Source: Bog-473 sp963745665
GTDB taxonomy: Bacteria > Actinomycetota > Acidimicrobiia > Acidimicrobiales > RAAP-2
DNA: 64,000 nucleotides
NCBI GenBank assembly: GCA_963745665.1
Contig: CAVUYE010000002.1
Location: 1,240,001 to 1,304,000, forward strand
Reading direction: 5' to 3'
The notes under the pieces: generated by a model
The model's database searches: none
What the model saw: the letters and a program-made list of their open reading frames with translations, nothing else
Told to the model about the DNA's origin: nothing
Translations under genes and position numbers: made by a program
Part shown: positions 9,204 to 16,684 of the stretch, piece by piece
Layout of the letters: every line of letters starts with the position of its first letter
Numbering within the stretch: the stretch's first letter is position 1

Positions 9204-9761
9204 CTAGGTCAGACGGCGCAGTTCGGAGTTGACGTCTTGAAGGCTGAACTGGGAGGGGTCGAAGGAACCCCCGACCCACTCGAGGTACCGATCGTGTTCT
9301 TCGTGCGCGGGATCGGCGATGGCCTCGAGGAAATCCTCGTACCCTTGCGGCCCGCCGACGTCATCGGGGGGACAGGCGTTTTGCCCGTCGAGGCAGTGCG
9401 CGAAGTCGGTCCTGAAGGCCGGACGCTCCTCGACGAGGACGTCGTGTTGCCAGCCGTCGCCGAAGTCGTAGTCGAAGGAAAACCGATCGTCTTCCGCGAG
9501 CGCCTCGGACACAGTGACCTCGCCCTCGTCGATCTCGTCGTCATCTGCGTCCTCATCTGCCATGCCGTAGATGTCGTCGCCTACCTCGAAGAGGTGCAGG
9601 TGTGAGTTCCCCCAACCCATGGCCGCCAGGAGGGTTTCGGCTAGTTCAGCCATGGTGAAGTCATCCGGTACGACGATGCGGCGCCACACGGTGGGCTCGA
9701 CGTCGAGCAGTTCGATCCGTAGCTGAAGGGAGCCTTCCGAAGGCTGGGCGGACGTCATCAA
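9204..9761 (-). CDS. Plasmid pRiA4b ORF-3-like protein
   Basis: A 185-residue protein matching the pRiA4b ORF-3 family. It has LRIELLDVEPTVWRRIVVPD at the N-terminus, the HLHLFEVGDDIYG segment, and FDYDFGDGWQHDVLVEE in the middle. The centre is strongly acidic (DEDADDDEIDEGE). The family is found on plasmids, mobile elements and chromosomes, and its biochemical role is not known. No transposase or integrase is visible next to it. A 204-bp gap (9762-9965) follows upstream, with nothing I can support. Confidence 0.85.
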   Translation of the reverse strand: MMTSAQPSEGSLQLRIELLDVEPTVWRRIVVPDDFTMAELAETLLAAMGWGNSHLHLFEVGDDIYGMADEDADDDEIDEGEVTVSEALAEDDRFSFDYDFGDGWQHDVLVEERPAFRTDFAHCLDGQNACPPDDVGGPQGYEDFLEAIADPAHEEHDRYLEWVGGSFDPSQFSLQDVNSELRRLT

Positions 9762-9965
9762 GCCCTAAGGGTACGAGGCATTGGCCGGCAGATGCGACCG
9801 ACTCTTTCCGGTGCGGGGACACCTGCGACCGCCCTTACGAGGTCGCGCGATCCCTGGGAGTTGGCCGAATCGACCTGCGCCACCCGTTCTCAAGAATCCC
9901 ATGTCAGCGCCGGTTTTTGATCCCAGCCAGAGCGAGAGTGAGACGCCGTGCTCGTTGCTGGTGCC

Positions 9966-11840
9966 TCAGGGGACGCAGGGTGCCGCGCTGCCGGAATAGG
10001 CCTCTCCTTGCTGATTCGTATTGGGTGTCGTCGTGGTGGTCGTCGTCGTGGTGGTAGTGGTGGTCGAACAGCTCGTTGTCGTGGTGGTTGTCGGTGCGGC
10101 GGGTTCTGTTGTGGTCGTCGTCGGGGGCACCATCGGGACGGGCTTGAGTGGGACAGGTGGCGGCGGGCTGTATCTGTTCGCCGACCCGGGCTCCATGATC
10201 GGGATCAGGGGGCCAGCTGGGACGGCGTCGAGCGACAGGTCGATCTGGTACGAAACTGGCAGCACGAAGTCCAAGGCCGGAAGAACGAACGTGCCGGTGC
10301 CGGCCTTCGGACCTCCCGGCTTCCCGACGACGACGACGCTCGTGCCCGGCACATCTACCGGGTTGATGAACTTGTCGCTCTCGACCGTGCTCGTGCTGCT
10401 CTGGTGCCAGATGGCGGAGATCACATCGCCGTCTTGTAGCGCGGAGTATTGGAGGACGAGTGCCACAGGGACGATCCCGTGCTCGCTCCCCAGCCCCGCC
10501 GTAATGATGGCCATCGTCAGCGACGCCTGCGGAGCAGGACGCGGCGCCGTGAGGTCAAAGTCAGCAAGCGTTGCCTCGGTCTCGTCGTGCTCCATCCGCT
10601 CTATGAACGCGTTCACGCGGTGCGGGTCGACACCGGCCAGGCCGAGCGCGTCGACGTCTGGGAGGAGCTGATCGAACCAATACGTCCGGATGACAGGGCC
10701 GGCCGCGCCGATGCTCGGGTGCTCCATAGTCTTGAACGCGGCGTCGAGCGTCTTTAGTGCCGGCCGCAGTCGCCCTGACGCCAGCTGGGCCAGCGCCAAA
10801 GCCGGGCCGGCCTCCACGTCCAAGGGGTCGTGGGGCGGTTGGCGGAGGAGGACTATGGCCTGGCGGGGTTCGCCGCACAGCACCTCGGCAATCGCCAGGC
10901 GGTCACGGTCGTCGGCGGCTCCTCGCAACTGCCAGGCGTTCGTGAGCGCCGAGACTGCGCTCTGGCACTGGTGACCCGGTCCGTCCACCGGGTGCAACAA
11001 CTCCTCCTCACCAAGCTGCTGCCAGGCGTCGGCCAACGAGGGGTCGTCGGAGGTCGCCCGGGCGAGGAGCGCATCGACCTTGGCAGGCCGACCTCCGGCC
11101 TCCTCCTTGAGCCATCCCCTTTCGTAGGTCCGAATCGCCGAGCCCGACGGTGCCGGGGCTGGAATGGCGTAGTTCACGGCCGCCATCCATCCGATGGCGG
11201 CCACTGTGATGAGAGCACCCAAGCCAAGGAAGAGTCTTTCCATGGAGGGCTGGCTGAGCATCTTGGACAGCGCGAAGAGGAAGAGCGCGATGGCCAGCAT
11301 GCTCACGCAGGCGATGTAGGCGCGTTCCTGACTGTCGTCGCTCGACTCGGTCCCCGTGTAGGCGCTCGCCACCTCGTAAGCACAGTCGTAAGGCTGATTG
11401 TCGTTGAGACCTCGGCACCACGCAGCGGGGCTCGGACTGGCGAAGGTGGGTCGGCTGGCATGCGGAGGATTGGACGAGCCACCCCCGGCCAAGGTGGCCT
11501 CGACGTTCAGCGCAGCCCGCAGTGTCGGGTCTGACGTGCTGCCAGCCAGATCCTGGAGGAGCTGCTCGCGCCAGAGGTCTTCTACCGTGGCGATCTCGCT
11601 CGCGTTCGCTGTTCCGGCGCTCTGGTTGTACCCGAGGAGCTGTTCGTTCGAGTAGGTCGCCCAGGCCACCCGTTGCGTATCGGCGTCGTCCGCATGGAAA
11701 CTGGACAGCGCGGCCAACGACCCGGCAATGGTGGCCGCGATGGTGGCGATGAGGATCCCGAACGTTGCCACGACGGAGAGCCGTTCCTTTTCGCGCCCCT
11801 CGTCGACCTCGCTCGTGACGATGTTCTCGTCGACCTCCAC
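9966..11840 (-). CDS. Multipass membrane protein with TPR-like region and Thr-rich C-terminal tail
   Basis: A 624-residue protein of unknown function. The order is: a short acidic cytoplasmic start; TM1 near residues 22-45; a ~130-residue loop; two TM segments near 180-225 (YIACVSMLAIALFLFALSKM, LFLGLGALITVAAIGWMAAV); a helical region resembling tetratricopeptide repeats (about 240-400); a beta-rich domain (about 440-555); and a tail dominated by Thr and Pro. The start is a GTG one base after the stop of the upstream gene. The first ~230 residues resemble that neighbour in layout and in short motifs (LLGYN... DLWREQL against LLLGEV... DLWQEL), so the two are probably paralogues that work together. 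Confidence 0.7.
   Translation of the reverse strand: MEVDENIVTSEVDEGREKERLSVVATFGILIATIAATIAGSLAALSSFHADDADTQRVAWATYSNEQLLGYNQSAGTANASEIATVEDLWREQLLQDLAGSTSDPTLRAALNVEATLAGGGSSNPPHASRPTFASPSPAAWCRGLNDNQPYDCAYEVASAYTGTESSDDSQERAYIACVSMLAIALFLFALSKMLSQPSMERLFLGLGALITVAAIGWMAAVNYAIPAPAPSGSAIRTYERGWLKEEAGGRPAKVDALLARATSDDPSLADAWQQLGEEELLHPVDGPGHQCQSAVSALTNAWQLRGAADDRDRLAIAEVLCGEPRQAIVLLRQPPHDPLDVEAGPALALAQLASGRLRPALKTLDAAFKTMEHPSIGAAGPVIRTYWFDQLLPDVDALGLAGVDPHRVNAFIERMEHDETEATLADFDLTAPRPAPQASLTMAIITAGLGSEHGIVPVALVLQYSALQDGDVISAIWHQSSTSTVESDKFINPVDVPGTSVVVVGKPGGPKAGTGTFVLPALDFVLPVSYQIDLSLDAVPAGPLIPIMEPGSANRYSPPPPVPLKPVPMVPPTTTTTEPAAPTTTTTTSCSTTTTTTTTTTTTTPNTNQQGEAYSGSAAPCVP
10026..10130 (-). repeat. 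Low-complexity Thr-codon repeat
   Basis: Tandem ACN codons encode 13 consecutive Thr, an S-C-S spacer, six more Thr, then another Thr block near EPAAP. It lies at the C-terminal end of the membrane protein gene. Such tails often act as extended or glycosylated surface linkers; here that role is inferred. On the + strand it reads as GTC/GTG repeats. Confidence 0.75.
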
Positions 11841-11841
11841 G

Positions 11842-12642
11842 TCAGAGCTCCCACGCCAGCAAGAGGGCGCCGCATCCAATCAGCAGGATCCATCCGGGGA
11901 TCGCCAGCAGCAGGGACGTCAGCGTGGTCCGTTTCGACCATCGGTGGTGGAGGGTGGCTTGCGCCAGTGTGCAGAACGCGAGGGCCAGGGCGAGAATCAG
12001 GCCCAGCGAGAGCAATCGCGACTCAAGGTTGCGCTCGGTGTTGGCCGAGGCCTCGTGCTGGAACACGGCGACGTCGCGTTCGAGGTTGCTGAGCGCGGCC
12101 CAGTCCGCCACGTACCGGGTCGTGGCGAACTCGGTGGGATTCCCGTTCTTCCAGTATCCGGGGTAGGCAAACGCCGAGAACACCTGGGCGAGCTGACAAT
12201 TGACCGAGAATTCCGCCGCGGGGAGGGAGGTTGCGCTGGCAGATGTGTTGGCGCAAGCGGGTTCCGCTGCTGCGACCATCGGTGGACCTGCGCTTTTTCC
12301 ATCCGCCCCGGCGAGCTCCTGCCAGAGATCGTGATTCGATTCAGCCACTTCGCCCAGCAAAAGTGCGTTGTACATGTGACCCGACTTGTACGTGGAGGCG
12401 ACCTGGGCATCGTTGTCCAAGCCGCTCGCCAAGGAGGCGTGGGATTCGGCTCGATACCCGACGACCGCGCCCAGGATCGCCACCATGGCGATCGAGATCG
12501 GAACGGCGAAACTGAGCCACCAGGCCAGAGAGAACCGGACCGAATCGTCATCGACGCTCTTCTGGCGATCATCGACTTCAGCGTGGTCCTCAGCCTTTCT
12601 CGACGGGTCGGCCTCGGCGATCGGTTCCTCCGCGTCATCCAC
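11842..12642 (-). CDS. Membrane protein, paralogue of the downstream gene
   Basis: A 266-residue protein with a charged cytoplasmic N-terminus, TM1 near residues 40-62 (WWLSFAVPISIAMVAILGAV), an external loop with several Cys, and two C-terminal TM helices (LGLILALALAFCTLAQA, LLLAIPGWILLIGCGALLLA). No family is recognised. The GTG at 12642 is preferred because AAGGGGG lies 5 bases upstream. The next gene begins one base after its stop, so they form an operon. The three-TM layout and the DLWQEL loop motif match the N-terminal third of that gene. Confidence 0.7.
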   Translation of the reverse strand: MDDAEEPIAEADPSRKAEDHAEVDDRQKSVDDDSVRFSLAWWLSFAVPISIAMVAILGAVVGYRAESHASLASGLDNDAQVASTYKSGHMYNALLLGEVAESNHDLWQELAGADGKSAGPPMVAAAEPACANTSASATSLPAAEFSVNCQLAQVFSAFAYPGYWKNGNPTEFATTRYVADWAALSNLERDVAVFQHEASANTERNLESRLLSLGLILALALAFCTLAQATLHHRWSKRTTLTSLLLAIPGWILLIGCGALLLAWEL

Positions 12643-12837
12643 GGTTTCCCCCTTTTGTCGGGGATACCTTTCCACATGCCCATTGCACTCGCACAACGGC
12701 GACAGTGCGAAGCCCTCTCAACCTCGGGTTCTGTACGGGCGATGCAGCATGGAAATCAATGCAGGGAACATGGAGGTAAAGCGAAGGCCGAAGGGAGATC
12801 GAACGGACATCCCGGAGCCCTCAGAGCCGAGCGATCG

Positions 12838-12853
12838 ATTGGCCATAGCCAAT
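12838..12853. promoter_or_regulatory. Palindrome upstream of the paired membrane protein genes
   Basis: A perfect 6-bp inverted repeat with a 4-base centre (ATTGGCCATAGCCAAT). It lies in the 248-bp gap between the PhyH stop and the GTG of the membrane protein operon, about 195 bp upstream of that start. It could be an operator, but no promoter hexamers are convincing next to it. Confidence 0.25.
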
Positions 12854-12890
12854 GGACCGCATGTCGCTGCGGCGTTCCTTTTGTGTCTGT

Positions 12891-13709
12891 TCAACCGTCG
12901 TAGAAGCCGGGCTGGTGCCGGCCCGCCAGCGTTTGCTGCCGTGGCGTCTTGGCGCGGGCCAGCGCATCCTCACTGAGATGGTTCACCGATGAGGTCGGCC
13001 GAATGCGCTGGGCAATGTCGCGGCGTCCATAGTGGCATTGGATGAACACACGTCCGGGGTCGTCCCGTCCCGGCGGCAGCCGCGAGTGCCAGGTGTCAGA
13101 GGAGAAGAGCGCGACATCCCCTGCCTGGGCGACGAGAGGCACCGCACCGTGCCCCTCCCATTCCAGATCGGCGTCGGCCAGCCGAGCCCGTGGCGGCGGC
13201 CGTCCCGACGTGTGGCTTCCCGGTATGACGGCGGTGGGCCCCGCCTCGAGGGGGCAGTCCCGCAGGAAGATGTGCGCAGCAATGACGAAGATGGGGTAGG
13301 GGATGCGCGGATCCCACGCGACGTCGGCGTCACGGGGGATGTGCGGTCCGGCGTCGATGTGCCAGAACCGACCTAAGTGCTCGTTGCTCCCTGGAGGCTG
13401 CCACCACGCAGTATTGGCGATGACGTGGCAATCCTCCCCGAGGAGAGGCTCGACGGCCCTGAGGATGCGCGGATTACCGATGGCACGCTGAACGAGAGCA
13501 CTGCGGTTGAGCATCTCGTACCGGAACGGAGCCATCTGCCCGACGTCGTCGTCGGGATCTCGGACATCAGGCGGGTATTCGGCATAGACCCGCTTCACGT
13601 CGGCACAGAGCAATTCCACTTGTGGAGGTTTGAACACCCCCCTGAGCACCGCGTAGCCATCGGCTTCCAGGTTCGTGGAAGCCGATGGGACCCTCCCCGT
13701 GCGGAGCAT
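12891..13709 (-). CDS. Phytanoyl-CoA dioxygenase (PhyH) family protein
   Basis: A 272-residue second PhyH-type oxygenase. It has FWHIDAGPHI (HxD iron ligands), LRDCPLEAGPTAVIPGSHTS, and the distal His/Arg pair in SDTWHSRLPPGRDDPGRVF. It is clearly distinct from the PhyH at 3947. It should perform 2-oxoglutarate-dependent hydroxylation of an unknown substrate. The ATG at 13709 is the best start, although the frame is open further upstream. A strong inverted repeat lies within codons 8-18. No operon partner is evident. Confidence 0.85.
   Translation of the reverse strand: MLRTGRVPSASTNLEADGYAVLRGVFKPPQVELLCADVKRVYAEYPPDVRDPDDDVGQMAPFRYEMLNRSALVQRAIGNPRILRAVEPLLGEDCHVIANTAWWQPPGSNEHLGRFWHIDAGPHIPRDADVAWDPRIPYPIFVIAAHIFLRDCPLEAGPTAVIPGSHTSGRPPPRARLADADLEWEGHGAVPLVAQAGDVALFSSDTWHSRLPPGRDDPGRVFIQCHYGRRDIAQRIRPTSSVNHLSEDALARAKTPRQQTLAGRHQPGFYDG
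13657..13688. repeat. Perfect 12-bp inverted repeat inside the start of the PhyH gene
   Basis: CCATCGGCTTCC and its exact reverse complement flank an 8-base loop. On the PhyH mRNA the hairpin begins about 20 nt after the proposed start codon. It could slow translation initiation, act as a binding site, or mean that the true start lies downstream of it. Confidence 0.5.
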
Positions 13710-14067
13710 GAAATATCCGGACGACCGTCGTCTGAGCACAGCGCAAGTCTGCCCCGAAGCGCCTGGCGCCCACAACGAACGTGGAGAAGGGAAGCCACGG
13801 CCTCGGCACACCACCAACGACCCTCACGATCTGGCGCGAGAGTCCTTCGGCGTGCCCGGGGACAAATGAGTTCCCTCCGGACCGCCCAGAGACGGGATCT
13901 GGGCTACTCGCGCCGAGGCAGACGACTCCTCGTCTTGTCACGTGGGGTCGGTGCAGACTCGAGCCCGAAGAGCACCGAGAAACGCGTGGTTGCGCCTAGT
14001 ATCGCTGCGCCCGCGGTGCGAGAGCGAGAGCCCAACAGGGTGGGCCAAGGAACGAGGTTTGAACTCC
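13710..14067. other. Intergenic region between divergent PhyH and solute-binding protein genes
   Basis: About 358 bp between two divergent genes. Short open frames exist on both strands but lack coding character. A GCCAAGGAACGAGG purine-rich stretch near the right end is the ribosome-binding region of the solute-binding protein. A TAGTAT hexamer upstream of it has no good -35 partner. I see no RNA gene or repeat apart from the inverted repeat to the left. Confidence 0.4.
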
Positions 14068-15672
14068 ATGGGGAATGGGAGGCAACTGAGCCGCAGATGC
14101 CGGGACCGAGGATGGCGCCAGCTACGCCGGCCTCACCGTGTTCTCGCTGCGGCGGCGATCGCAGTTACCATCCTGGCTGCAGCATCCGTGCCGCAGCCGA
14201 TCACAAGCGGTGCCGCCCTCTCGAAGGATGCCAATTCCGAAGGGGTGCTCACGTACGGAGTAGATCTGAACGACGAGTTCGACAACACGTTCAATCCCGA
14301 GCAGTCCTTTAATCCCTGCGGGTTCGCCATCCTCTCGAACATCTACGCATCAGGTCTCGGCGTTACCAACGAAGCGTTTATTCCGGGCGTCATCGAGAGT
14401 TGGTCGACGACATCGAACACGGTGACGCTTCACATCCGACCGGGTGTGGAGTTCTCCAACGGCGACCCGGTCGACGCGAACGCTATCAAGACGAGCCTGC
14501 TGTACAGCCAGAAGAGTCCGCTGCTCACCACATTGACCGCCATCTCGACGATCGATGTGGTGAATCCTCTCACCCTGGTGCTCAACCTCTCCAATCCGAT
14601 TCCCGGAGACGTCGTCCAAGCGATGTATCACTCCGACGGCACCATCTACGATCCGAGCACCATCGGCTCGGACGGAACCAAGCCGGTCGGAGCTGGACCA
14701 TTCATCTTGAAGAGTTATAGGCAAGGCTCTTCAATCCAACTCGTCGCCAACCGGAGATACTGGAACAAGGGCCAGTATCTCCTCGGCGGCGTCCATTTCG
14801 TTCAAGCGTCAGAGGGTCCGCAGCTTGTCACGGGGCTCGAGACGGGTGCATTTGACATGACGACGCTCGAGCCTGATGAAGTCGCTGCGGTCAAGGCGGC
14901 ACCCAATCTTGCGGTGGTCGTGGGCAAGTCCTACGACTACATCGACCTGCAGATGCGACAGAACGCGGCGCCGTTCAACAACACAAAGGTGCGTGCCGCG
15001 CTCGAATACGCGGTGGATCGCAATGCTCTCAACCGGGTGGTCGACGATGGCCTCGGAGAGCCCGCCTACCAACCGTTCCCCTCGTGGTCTCCTGGCTACG
15101 ACAAATCACTAGGAAACAGGTATACGTACCAGCCGGCGAAGGCCAAGTCCATGCTCCAGGCTGCAGGGTTCCCTCATGGGGTTTCCTTCACGCTTGTCGT
15201 GCCAAGCGGCGATCCAGGGTTGGGTCAAGCTGCTCAGCTCCTGCAACAGGAGGTGAGCGCAGCGGGGTTCAACATGACCTTGCAAACGGTCGTTCCATCT
15301 GACCTCTTGACCGACGTCTACATTAAGGGCGAAGGGGATGCCATTCTCACTGAACAATTGTCCAACGGGCCGGACCTCGCCAACAACTTCGAAAACGAGT
15401 TCCTGCCGATCGGCTTTGTGACCGAGCACTTCGGTACGGCCAATCCGCTGCTCGCCCCGTACATCAAAGAGGCCCTCCAATACGTGACCGCTCAACAGCA
15501 GGCGCCACTCATGCAAAAGGCCGGAGCACTTGCGATGGCCATCGGCGCCGAAGTTCCCCTCGTCTTCCAACCGGCGATCATCGGTTACAACAAGTCTGTG
15601 ATCGGAGGGACGGTACAAGCCCCGATAGGCCAGTGTCACACCAACTTGGCAGGCATCTACATAAAGAAATAG
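14068..15672 (+). CDS. ABC transporter substrate-binding protein, family 5 (peptide/nickel type)
   Basis: A 534-residue extracytoplasmic solute-binding protein of the DppA/OppA family. It has a basic N-terminus, a hydrophobic signal segment (VLAAAAIAVTILAAASVP), and the conserved middle (VTLHIRPGVEFSNGDPVDAN; GTKPVGAGPFILKSY; VRAALEYAVDRNAL). No lipobox Cys is evident after the signal, so it is either secreted or held by an uncleaved signal anchor. No permease or ATPase genes are adjacent. The likely ligands are oligopeptides or other small molecules. Its base composition is lower in GC than the surrounding genes. The ATG at 14068 is chosen for the purine-rich stretch upstream; earlier in-frame starts add a non-signal-like extension. 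Confidence 0.88.
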   Translation: MGNGRQLSRRCRDRGWRQLRRPHRVLAAAAIAVTILAAASVPQPITSGAALSKDANSEGVLTYGVDLNDEFDNTFNPEQSFNPCGFAILSNIYASGLGVTNEAFIPGVIESWSTTSNTVTLHIRPGVEFSNGDPVDANAIKTSLLYSQKSPLLTTLTAISTIDVVNPLTLVLNLSNPIPGDVVQAMYHSDGTIYDPSTIGSDGTKPVGAGPFILKSYRQGSSIQLVANRRYWNKGQYLLGGVHFVQASEGPQLVTGLETGAFDMTTLEPDEVAAVKAAPNLAVVVGKSYDYIDLQMRQNAAPFNNTKVRAALEYAVDRNALNRVVDDGLGEPAYQPFPSWSPGYDKSLGNRYTYQPAKAKSMLQAAGFPHGVSFTLVVPSGDPGLGQAAQLLQQEVSAAGFNMTLQTVVPSDLLTDVYIKGEGDAILTEQLSNGPDLANNFENEFLPIGFVTEHFGTANPLLAPYIKEALQYVTAQQQAPLMQKAGALAMAIGAEVPLVFQPAIIGYNKSVIGGTVQAPIGQCHTNLAGIYIKK

Positions 15673-15749
15673 GGCGTCCGATTCTCGACTCTGCCGGGAC
15701 TGCCAGTGGAAGCCGTCGATCTGTCACAACCAGTCGGTAGTTTTTTCGA

Positions 15750-16292
15750 GTGCGGTGCCGTCGATGCCGTCAGTGTGATCATGTGTTTCGGCCGTCAAGC
15801 GGCCATCTGAACTGTCCCGCGTGTCGATCGAAAAATGTCTGCGCCTGTGGACGTCCCAAGCAGCTGAAGTCGGCGACATGCAGCGAATGCCGAAGTGAGT
15901 CGTGGGAGTCAAACAGTAATTGGAAGGGCGGCAGATCACGAGAGAAGAAGGGGTACGTGATCGTTCGAGTCCCCGGCCATCCCCGAGGCGGGAAGAATCG
16001 GTATGTGTTCGAACACATCCTTGTCGCAGAAGACTTGCTTGGCAGGCACCTGGTCAAGGGCGAAACGGTGCACCATCGCAATGGTGTCCGCGACGACAAT
16101 CGACCCGAAAATCTCGAACTCTGGGTTCGACCTCAGCCGTCAGGTATCCGGGTAAGTGATGCCATCGCCTGGGCTCACGAGATCATCGAACGGTACGAGG
16201 GTGATGGTCCACCTCCAACGGCCTTCACGATCTCACGTGAGCACCCTTGGAGGTGGGGGGGCTCGAACCCCCGTCCTCCGGAGCCGCAGTAG
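15750..16292 (+). CDS. HNH endonuclease with N-terminal zinc-ribbon Cys clusters
   Basis: A 180-residue protein. The first ~50 residues hold CxxC-type pairs (CRRCRQC, CPAC, CACG, CSEC), suggesting one or two zinc ribbons. The nuclease core is HILVAEDLLGRHLVKGETVH followed by HRNGVRDDNRPENLELW, the HNH_3 pattern seen in phage and homing-type endonucleases. The last ~15 residues (WRWGGSNPRPPEPQ) are translated from the complement of the tmRNA 3' end, so the natural C-terminus may once have been different. The lower-GC sequence and the position against ssrA suggest a mobile or homing origin, but no integrase or attachment repeat is visible. Confidence 0.75.
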   Translation: MRCRRCRQCDHVFRPSSGHLNCPACRSKNVCACGRPKQLKSATCSECRSESWESNSNWKGGRSREKKGYVIVRVPGHPRGGKNRYVFEHILVAEDLLGRHLVKGETVHHRNGVRDDNRPENLELWVRPQPSGIRVSDAIAWAHEIIERYEGDGPPPTAFTISREHPWRWGGSNPRPPEPQ

Positions 16293-16595
16293 GCCTTCTC
16301 CGAGCGCAGCCGGCATCAGGTTGTCGGGGGTGACACTTCTGCCGGCAGGCAGTGCCACCCCGTAACCAACGAAAGTTTCCTCAGTGATCAGTTGGTGTGA
16401 GCCACTGAGTAAGCCCTACTGAATGACGCCCAAGATCCGATCCGTAGGGCGGGGACCGGCTGGACGTCGCTACTTAAGCAGCGATCGCGAGCTGAGGCTC
16501 GGCGTTTGTTTTTGGTTCCGGCTCTTTAACGTGGTTCCGGAGACCACGGCTCGCTTCTCCTACCTTGACGACCGAAGTCGAAACCAATCACCCCC
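16248..16595 (-). ncRNA. ssrA: tmRNA (transfer-messenger RNA)
   Basis: A 348-nt RNA on the minus strand. The 5' end reads GGGGGTGATTGGTTTCGACT, the conserved tmRNA start. The 3' end gives a 7-bp acceptor stem (GGGGGTG with CACCTCC, one G-U pair), a GGGTTCGAGCCC T-arm and discriminator A; CCA is not encoded. The tag frame starts at GCC (16503) after an ACCAAAAACAAAC segment like that of mycobacteria. It encodes AEPQLAIAA followed by TAA, so with the charged Ala the tag is A-AEPQLAIAA. It rescues stalled ribosomes together with SmpB, encoded just upstream on the same strand. Confidence 0.95.
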
Positions 16596-16610
16596 ATGTC
16601 TGGGACTCCA

Positions 16611-16627
16611 CTGATCACTGTGATCAG
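16611..16627. promoter_or_regulatory. 17-bp palindrome just upstream of ssrA
   Basis: CTGATCAC, a central T, then GTGATCAG: a perfect dyad 16-32 bp before the tmRNA 5' end. A TTGACC hexamer (minus strand, 632-627) begins where the dyad ends, at about -37 from the tmRNA start, but no good -10 hexamer follows. It could be an operator overlapping the promoter, or part of the 5' leader removed during tmRNA maturation. Confidence 0.4.
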
Positions 16628-16684
16628 GTCAACGATTCTAGGGGGTCAGCGGCCCGTTGGCGGACGCCGGCTTCGGACCTGGGG

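Noticed and set aside
9781..9999. Short + strand ORF between the pRiA4b-like gene and the membrane protein operon
   Set aside because: It overlaps the end of the membrane protein gene, has low-complexity composition and no ribosome-binding site.
10018..10130. GTC/GTG repeats on the + strand as a CRISPR-like or minisatellite array
   Set aside because: They are the complement of Thr codons inside a coding gene, with no spacers or dyads.
14068..14160. Twin-arginine signal on the solute-binding protein
   Set aside because: The Arg pairs are scattered and the required hydrophobic spacing and consensus are missing; a normal Sec-type segment fits better.
16248..16600. Attachment-site repeat at the ssrA 3' end
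   Set aside because: A CCACCTCCA near 16210 looked promising but is on the opposite strand to the tmRNA end, is short, and no integrase is nearby.
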